Shown here: positions 1-4,775 of the stretch, one piece after another
Numbering within the stretch: position 1 is the first letter of the stretch
Layout of the letters: each line of letters starts with the position of its first letter
Assembly: GCA_003250175.1 (NCBI GenBank)
Contig: QKHD01000397.1
Location: 1 to 6,441 of the forward strand
Origin: Helicobacteraceae bacterium
GTDB lineage: Bacteria; Campylobacterota; Campylobacteria; Campylobacterales; SZUA-545
DNA: 6,441 nucleotides
Direction of reading: 5' to 3'
Notes under the pieces: model-generated
The model's database searches: none
Told to the model about the DNA's origin: nothing
Seen by the model: only the letters and a program-made list of their open reading frames with translations
Made by a program: the position numbers and the translations under genes

Positions 1-1680
1 TGGGTGAGCCTCCGGACGGTGGAGGAGGTGGACTACACCCTGCTCTATGAGGTGCTGGGCATGGGGGCCCTCATTGTGGGGATTATCCTCTTTTGGAGTC
101 TGCGGCTTAGTCGTGAGGTACGCCGCCGCAAGGCTACGGAAGCGGCGCTGCAGGAGAGTGAAAAACGATTTCGTATGCTTTCCGACCTTTCCGAAGAGAT
201 GATCTTTATCCTTTCCGAAGGGCGGATTATCGACATCAATTTGGCCGTCGAGCAGAAGACGGGCTTTACCCGAAGCCAGATTCTGGAAAAGAGCCTGGCC
301 GCCTTCGCCCCGCTGCGCCACCGCAACGTGATCGAGACCCACCTGCACAGTCATAGCGAAGAGGCCTACGAGGCGGAGGTCACCACCCAATCCGGAGATA
401 ACATTCCCGTCATGATCCGGGCCAAGGCGATCAACCGGGGTGAGGAGGAGCACATGGTCACCATGCTCACCGACATCACCCTGCAAAAACGTCAGCGTCA
501 GGCTTTAGAGGCGATGGTGCAAAACCGCAGCGCCGAGCTGATCCGCACCAACGAGGCCCTGATGCAGCGCATCCGGCAGCTCAACCACGTCAACCGCATG
601 ACACGCCTGGCCTTTTGGGAGTGGGAGATCGACGCCGACCGCTACACGGTGGTGTTTGACCCCTTGAATATCCTGGGCCTGGGTACGGAAGGGTGGAGCG
701 GCGGCAGCAAGATTGTCGCGGAGCGGATCGCCGAAGATGACCGGCCCATGTTTCTGGAAACCAACCGGAAGATTGTCTCCGGAGAGTGCAAGGATTTTGA
801 CCAGATTTTGCGCTGGCAGCGTGAAAAAGAGGTCTACCTGCACGTCTACGCGGAGGTGCTCAACGACAAACCCCGGCGTCTGGTCGGCGTGGCCCAGGAC
901 ATTACCGAGTCCAAACGCCAGGAAAAAGAGCGCCAGGAGCAGGAGCGTCTGCTGATCCAGCAGTCGAAGATGGCCGCCATGGGCGAGATGATCGGGGCCA
1001 TCGCCCACCAGTGGAAACAGCCCATCAGCGCGCTCTCCATGGTGCTGCAGGATATGGAAGACGCCTACAAATTCAATCAGCTGGATCAAAATTATATGGA
1101 AGCATCCATCCGGACCGGGATGCACCAGCTGGAGTTTATGGAACAGACTATCGACGATTTTAGAAACTTCTTCAAACCGGCGATCAACAAGGTCGCCTTC
1201 GACGTGGCGGAGGAGACCCGCAGCGTCGCGTCGCTGGTTTCGGCCCAGCTGCGAAAAGATCTGATCCATATCGACATTACCATGCCCGCCGACCCGCTGG
1301 TGGTGGAGGGGTATCCGTCGGAGTTCAAACAGGTGGTGATCAACCTGCTGAAAAATGCCAAGGAGGCGATTTTAGGGCATATTGCCGCCAAGGCCCTCGC
1401 ACCGGACGGCGGCATGATCCGCATCCGTGGAGAGGCCGAGGCGGGCCATGCCCGCGTGGTGATCGAGGATAACGGCGGCGGGTTGAGCGAGGAAGCGATG
1501 CGCAAACTCTTCACCCCCTATTTTTCCACCAAGGGCGAGCAGGGCACGGGGATCGGATTAAACCTGTCACGCTCCATTATCGAAAAAATCGGCGGCCGTA
1601 TCCACGCCGAAAACAGTGAGGCGGGGGCGCGGTTTATCATGATTATCCCCCTGCAAGACCAAGCCAAAGGAGAATCATGA
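1..1680 (+). CDS. Membrane sensor histidine kinase with two PAS-like domains (5' truncated)
   Basis: This is the C-terminal part of a sensor kinase that autophosphorylates on His and passes phosphate to a response regulator; none is encoded in the window. The frame is open to base 1 (Trp codon, then GTG at 4), so the true start lies upstream. Numbering from the GTG codon: a transmembrane segment at about 13-33 with basic residues after it, a PAS domain at about 53-159 ending in the usual D-I-T motif, a coiled-coil linker at about 165-200, a second PAS/PAC-like domain at about 203-304, an H-box with H335 (AHQWKQP), an N-box with N451, a G1 box D489-N-G-G-G, and a G2 box G514-T-G-I-G-L. All catalytic boxes are intact. 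The stretch before the membrane segment (W-V-S-L...V-D-Y-T-L-L) resembles the junction after a periplasmic solute-binding (SBP_bac_3) sensor domain, which is an inference because that domain is outside the window. The stop overlaps the next start (ATGA), implying an operon. The input ligand is unknown. Confidence 0.93.
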   Translation, partial: WVSLRTVEEVDYTLLYEVLGMGALIVGIILFWSLRLSREVRRRKATEAALQESEKRFRMLSDLSEEMIFILSEGRIIDINLAVEQKTGFTRSQILEKSLAAFAPLRHRNVIETHLHSHSEEAYEAEVTTQSGDNIPVMIRAKAINRGEEEHMVTMLTDITLQKRQRQALEAMVQNRSAELIRTNEALMQRIRQLNHVNRMTRLAFWEWEIDADRYTVVFDPLNILGLGTEGWSGGSKIVAERIAEDDRPMFLETNRKIVSGECKDFDQILRWQREKEVYLHVYAEVLNDKPRRLVGVAQDITESKRQEKERQEQERLLIQQSKMAAMGEMIGAIAHQWKQPISALSMVLQDMEDAYKFNQLDQNYMEASIRTGMHQLEFMEQTIDDFRNFFKPAINKVAFDVAEETRSVASLVSAQLRKDLIHIDITMPADPLVVEGYPSEFKQVVINLLKNAKEAILGHIAAKALAPDGGMIRIRGEAEAGHARVVIEDNGGGLSEEAMRKLFTPYFSTKGEQGTGIGLNLSRSIIEKIGGRIHAENSEAGARFIMIIPLQDQAKGES

Positions 1681-2270
1681 CCGTCGATGTCAACATGCAG
1701 CATGCCGACGAGGAGCTTTTAGAAGACCTCGATGAGGTGATGGAGGAGAGCATGGTGCAGCTTTTTGTGCTGCAGCCCCGCACTCCGGAGGCGCTGGAAG
1801 AGGCCAAGGCGCAGGCCGACGAACACGGTGCCATTTTTTATGTCGCCCCCATCACGCTTAAAGATGAAACCGACGAAAACTGCGTCGGTTTTGCCGTGAC
1901 CGCGCCGGAAGAGCTGGCCGATGCCGACAAGCCCATTTTTGTCGAGGAGCGTGACCTGGAAGGGGCGCTGGGGCAGGTTCTAGCCAGCGGTCATTACAGC
2001 GGCATCATTCTTAACGCCACCCAGACCCACGAGACCCTTCCCGGGTTTTTCCTCTCGCTAGGTACCGAAGGAATTGACCGTTTCGATCCGGATGCCCTCA
2101 ACCGGCTCGACATGGACCGCATCGTGCTGCAAAGCACCTATCCGCGGCACGGCCTCTCCGGAATCTACCGCACGGTCAAGGTGATTTCCGACGCCATGTT
2201 CCGTCCGGAGCAGAGCATCATCGCCCGGGCGACCAAAAATTCCCTCACCCTTTTGGGCTTCAAACGCTAA
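1677..2270 (+). CDS. Degenerate TatD-like protein, function unknown
   Basis: A 197-aa soluble, acidic protein that I do not recognise as a named gene. The start is well supported: ATG overlaps the kinase stop (ATGA) and AAAGGAGA lies at 1666-1673. The N-terminus (about 5-25) is rich in Asp/Glu. The C-terminal half follows the layout of TatD-family metal-dependent hydrolases: a strand F-F-L-S-L-G, then L-D-M-D-R-I-V-L-Q-S-T-Y-P where TatD enzymes have P-L-D-R-L-L-L-E-T-D-S-P, then a helix and A-T-K-N-S-L-T-L-L-G-F where TatD ends in T-T-x-N-A-x-x-L-F-G. The catalytic Asp of E-T-D is absent (Q-S-T), there is no N-terminal H-x-H, and the protein is shorter than the usual 250-265 aa. I infer a non-catalytic TatD-fold descendant, possibly a binding or scaffold partner of the kinase or the downstream ATPase. 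The homology is remote and judged by eye. Confidence 0.85.
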   Translation: MTVDVNMQHADEELLEDLDEVMEESMVQLFVLQPRTPEALEEAKAQADEHGAIFYVAPITLKDETDENCVGFAVTAPEELADADKPIFVEERDLEGALGQVLASGHYSGIILNATQTHETLPGFFLSLGTEGIDRFDPDALNRLDMDRIVLQSTYPRHGLSGIYRTVKVISDAMFRPEQSIIARATKNSLTLLGFKR

Positions 2271-2285
2271 GCTTCGCATAAAAAT

Positions 2286-2319
2286 TGCACTTCTGGGGCA
2301 AACAGCCAAAGGAAGTGCA
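2286..2319 (+). promoter_or_regulatory. Hairpin over the ribosome binding site of the AAA+ ATPase gene
   Basis: An 8-bp perfect inverted repeat, TGCACTTC (2286-2293) and GAAGTGCA (2312-2319), is extended by a T-G pair (2294/2311) and an inner 3-bp stem GGC (2297-2299)/GCC (2305-2307) with loop AAACA. The right arm contains part of the Shine-Dalgarno AAAGGAAG (2308-2315) and the A of the ATG at 2319. As mRNA it would hide the start site. A translational control role is an inference; a protein operator or chance is possible. Confidence 0.4.
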
Positions 2320-3320
2320 TGAACCCATCCAGCGTCAAACGATCCCTCGCCCACCTGACGGAGCGTCAGGTTCCCGTCTTTTTGTGGGGGCCTCCGGGGA
2401 TCGGAAAATCCTCCATCGTCGCCCAGATCGCCAAAGAAAAGGGGATCGCCTGCATCGACCTGCGCCTCTCTTTGCTCGACCCCACCGACCTGCGGGGCAT
2501 TCCCTTTTTTGATACGAAAAACGACACCGCCGTCTGGGCGCCGCCCTCCTTTTTGCCCGACGGCAGAGAGCCGAACGGCATCCTTTTTCTCGATGAGCTC
2601 AACACCGCCGCCCCCATGGTGCAGGCCTCGGCCTATCAGCTGATTCTGGACCGCCGCATCGGCGAATACCAGCTTCCGGAGGGCTGGGCTATCGTGGCCG
2701 CGGGGAACCGCGAAAGCGACCGCGGCGTGGTCTTCCGCATGGCTGCGCCACTTGCCAACCGCTTTGTCCACCTGGAGATGGAGGCCAGCGTGGAGGACTG
2801 GCGCGCCTGGGCCGTGGGTGCGGGGATTGATCCGAGCATCATCGCCTACATCGGTCACCGCCCCGATGCGCTCTTTACCTTCGGCGACGGCGATAGCCGC
2901 TCCTTCGCCACACCCAGAACCTGGGAATATGTCAACGACATTCTCGCCTCCGCTCCGGAGGCTGATCTGGTGCTGGCCATGGTCTCCGGAGCCATCGGCG
3001 AAGAGCTGGCGGCATCCTTTTTAGGTTTTCGCGCCGTAGCGGGGGAGCTTCCGGATCTGGAGGCGGTCATGGCCGGGGCGTGCGACGACGTGCCCACCGA
3101 CCCGGCGGCCCTGCACATTCTCAGCACCGCTTTGGCCCTGCGGGTCGACGCCTACACCTCCGGAAAGGAGCTGAACAACCTCGTCAAATACACCCTGAAC
3201 CTGCCGGGGGAGTTTGCGGTGATGGTCGTCCAAGACCTGCGCTCCCGCGATATCGAGCTCAGCCACGTGGAGAGCTGGCCGCTCTGGATGAAGAAATTTA
3301 ACACCCTGATGCGCGGATGA
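2319..3320 (+). CDS. MoxR-type AAA+ ATPase (AAA_5 family)
   Basis: A 333-aa cytoplasmic AAA+ ATPase of the MoxR/AAA_5 type. Proteins of this group form ring oligomers that use ATP to remodel or activate a client, usually with a VWA-domain partner encoded next door, as in the MoxR, NorQ/CbbQ and RavA systems. Visible motifs: Walker A G24-P-P-G-I-G-K30-S, Walker B I-L-F-L-D92-E93, sensor 1 A-A-G-N130, and an arginine-finger region L-A-N-R148-F. The region from about 190 on is the helical lid and a C-terminal extension, without recognisable membrane segments. The start is supported by AAAGGAAG at 2308-2315, four nt before the ATG. The stop overlaps the start of the VWA gene (ATGA), so the two are almost certainly co-translated and act together. 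The client is unknown. I did not assign a MoxR subfamily, and there is no sign of Rubisco, nitric oxide reductase or gas vesicle genes nearby. Confidence 0.92.
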   Translation: MNPSSVKRSLAHLTERQVPVFLWGPPGIGKSSIVAQIAKEKGIACIDLRLSLLDPTDLRGIPFFDTKNDTAVWAPPSFLPDGREPNGILFLDELNTAAPMVQASAYQLILDRRIGEYQLPEGWAIVAAGNRESDRGVVFRMAAPLANRFVHLEMEASVEDWRAWAVGAGIDPSIIAYIGHRPDALFTFGDGDSRSFATPRTWEYVNDILASAPEADLVLAMVSGAIGEELAASFLGFRAVAGELPDLEAVMAGACDDVPTDPAALHILSTALALRVDAYTSGKELNNLVKYTLNLPGEFAVMVVQDLRSRDIELSHVESWPLWMKKFNTLMRG

Positions 3321-4471
3321 ACGCCAACGACCTCCTCATCAAGGCTAAAACAAAACTGGGGATGACCTATCCCTATTTTGGCATGCTGGCCTCCCGCCTC
3401 AAACATGAGCCAAGTCCCGAAATCCGGGCCTACGCCAGCAACGGCGTGCGCTTTTTGTACAACCCGGAATTTATGGAAAAACGGACCATCGAGGAGGTGA
3501 TGTTTGTGCTGGTCAACAGCGTCATGCACCATGTGCTCTCCCACCAGCAGCGTCGGCTAAACCGCAAAGGAAGCCTCTGGCAGCTGGCCACGGACTACGC
3601 CATCAACAACCTGCTGGATCAAAACGGCCTGCCCATTCCCAGGGGCGCCAACTACAATCCGGAGTACAAAGGGATGTACGCCGAGGAGATTTACGAGGCC
3701 CTGAAGGCGGAGTTTTATAGCGGCCTGGACGACGCCTTTGATCAGGAGAGCGAGGGGGTGAACGCCCCCGGTATGACGGGCGGCGGAAGCGACGAAGCGG
3801 AGGAGGCCTTTAAAAATATCCAGGTGATCGACGACGAGCTTGATCCGGAGACGGAAGCACAGTGGCAGTACGCTGCGTCGCTGGCCCGGGAAGTGGCGGG
3901 TCGCAAAAGCGCCATGCCCTCCGGACTGGAACGTCTGGCCAAAAAGGTCAAGGCCCGGGACGTGGACTGGCGATTTGAACTCTACAACGCCGTCAACCGC
4001 CACATGCGCAACAACTACGCCTTTATGCCGCCCAATAAAAAGCACCTCTACCGCGGTTTTGCCCTGCCGTCACTCACCAGCGACACGCTCAGCCTCTGCG
4101 TGGCGGTGGACACCTCCGGATCGATCAACGAGGAGCTGCTCAGCGCCTTTATGGAGGAGTTTAAATCGATCATGCAGAACTTCCCCGCCGTGCGGATCGA
4201 GCTGCTGATCGCCGACGCCAGGGTACACGCCCACCATACGTTTCAAGGCGGGGAGAAGATGGACTTTCCCATCAAAGGGGGCGGCGGCACGGACTACCGC
4301 CCGGTCTTTGACTACATCGAAGCCAATCTGCACATGACCACCATGCTGCTCTATTTCACCGACGGCGACGGCTGGTTTCCTAAAATCCCGCCTAGCTACG
4401 AGGTGCTCTGGGCCCTTTCCCGCCCGGCCAAGGTGCCTTTCGGAAGGGGACTGGTGATTTTTGACCACTAG
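3317..4471 (+). CDS. VWA-domain protein with degenerate DUF2201-type metallopeptidase region
   Basis: A 384-aa protein, the likely partner of the upstream AAA+ ATPase. The N-terminal part (about 1-150) matches the layout of the DUF2201 N-terminal 'putative metallopeptidase' region: a helix with the His motif, then L-W-Q-L-A-T-D-Y-A-I-N, then Y-K-G-M-Y-A-E-E-I-Y-E-A-L. Family members typically carry H-E-x-x-H followed by a further His; here the motif reads N67-S-V-M-H71-H-V-L-S-H76, so the first His and the Glu are replaced. An acidic, glycine-containing linker follows (about 135-180). The C-terminal half is a VWA-like domain with an intact MIDAS: D265-T-S267-G-S269, G-G-T325-D, and T-D349-G-D. 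It should bind a divalent metal and a client or the ATPase. The start overlaps the ATPase stop by ATGA and has no strong Shine-Dalgarno, suggesting translational coupling. No signal peptide or membrane segment is visible, so it is probably cytoplasmic. The target is unknown. Confidence 0.9.
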   Translation: MNANDLLIKAKTKLGMTYPYFGMLASRLKHEPSPEIRAYASNGVRFLYNPEFMEKRTIEEVMFVLVNSVMHHVLSHQQRRLNRKGSLWQLATDYAINNLLDQNGLPIPRGANYNPEYKGMYAEEIYEALKAEFYSGLDDAFDQESEGVNAPGMTGGGSDEAEEAFKNIQVIDDELDPETEAQWQYAASLAREVAGRKSAMPSGLERLAKKVKARDVDWRFELYNAVNRHMRNNYAFMPPNKKHLYRGFALPSLTSDTLSLCVAVDTSGSINEELLSAFMEEFKSIMQNFPAVRIELLIADARVHAHHTFQGGEKMDFPIKGGGGTDYRPVFDYIEANLHMTTMLLYFTDGDGWFPKIPPSYEVLWALSRPAKVPFGRGLVIFDH

Positions 4472-4484
4472 GCACAATTTATAA

Positions 4485-4513
4485 GCGACATTTGAGAAAA
4501 AATCCGCTATAAT
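4485..4513 (+). promoter_or_regulatory. Promoter of the tRNA-Ser gene
   Basis: A perfect -10 box TATAAT at 4508-4513 is preceded at 17 bp by GCGACA (4485-4490), matching TTGACA in 4 of 6 positions. Transcription would start near 4520, about a dozen bases before the mature tRNA. It begins just after the stop of the VWA gene, so the tRNA is probably transcribed on its own. Confidence 0.65.
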
Positions 4514-4532
4514 CCCGTTTTCTTTCCCACAT

Positions 4533-4620
4533 AGAGAGGTGTCCGAGTGGTTGAAGGAGCACGCCTGGAACGCGTGTATGGTGCAAGCCATCGTGGGTTC
4601 GAATCCCATCCTCTCTGCCA
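4533..4620 (+). tRNA. tRNA-Ser (anticodon GGA)
   Basis: A complete 88-nt cloverleaf that reads UCC and UCU serine codons. The acceptor stem AGAGAGG (4533-4539) pairs with CCTCTCT (4610-4616), followed by discriminator G and an encoded CCA (4618-4620). The D stem is TCC/GGA (4542-4544/4556-4558). The anticodon stem CACGC/GCGTG encloses loop CTGGAAC with anticodon GGA at 4567-4569. The long class II variable arm (ATGG 4578-4581 with CCAT 4588-4591) is diagnostic for Ser, Leu or Tyr, and the anticodon decides Ser. The T arm GTGGG/CCCAT holds the TTCGAAT loop. Confidence 0.97.
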
Positions 4621-4623
4621 TCC

Positions 4624-4635
4624 TTTTTTATTTTT
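4624..4635 (+). terminator. T-rich tract after the tRNA, possible terminator
   Basis: Six T, one A and five T follow the CCA end by three bases. There is no separate hairpin, so this would be a weak or tRNA-stem-assisted terminator at best. It is listed because it is the only termination-like sequence between the tRNA and the ammonium channel gene. Confidence 0.3.
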
Positions 4636-4662
4636 CCCCTCACAACACCGTTTTCTATCAAC

Positions 4663-4685
4663 TGCAAACAAATTATTCATTTGCA
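4663..4685. repeat. Short inverted repeat TGCAAA-N11-TTTGCA upstream of the Amt gene
   Basis: TGCAAA at 4663-4668 is mirrored by TTTGCA at 4680-4685, with an AT-rich 11-nt centre. The arm spacing and the position about 25-45 bp upstream of the candidate -35 box would suit a dimeric regulator, but a 6-bp repeat in AT-rich DNA can be chance. No known operator is recognised. Confidence 0.25.
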
Positions 4686-4708
4686 TATTATGCCGGCACG
4701 CTTCCTGA

Positions 4709-4737
4709 TTAAATTAGAAACATTTATATGATATAGT
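4709..4737 (+). promoter_or_regulatory. Candidate sigma70-type promoter of the Amt fusion gene
   Basis: TATAGT (4732-4737) as -10 with TTAAAT (4709-4714) 17 bp upstream, within an AT-rich stretch before a G+C-rich gene. It predicts a start near 4744 and a leader of about 30 nt containing AAAGG (4763-4767), 8 nt before the ATG. The -35 box is weak. Confidence 0.4.
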
Positions 4738-4775
4738 TTTCACCATTTCCGAGATGAAGACAAAAGGCGGCAAGT

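Noticed and set aside
505..1269. Minus-strand frame of 254 codons opposite the kinase
   Set aside because: It overlaps the second PAS-like domain and the H-box region of the kinase and shows no domain of its own.
2058..2858. Minus-strand frame of 266 codons opposite the TatD-like and ATPase genes
   Set aside because: It spans the junction of two well-supported genes and covers the Walker motifs on the other strand; composition only.
4600..4640. tRNA 3' end as a possible integration site for a mobile element
   Set aside because: No integrase, direct repeat of the tRNA end or change in gene style is visible downstream; the neighbour is a housekeeping-like Amt gene.
4070..4667. Minus-strand open frames with peptides such as G-F-E-P-T-M-A-C-T and D-G-I-R-T-H-D-G-L
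   Set aside because: These are the well-known false proteins produced by translating the antisense strand of a tRNA-Ser gene; the tRNA at 4533-4620 explains them.
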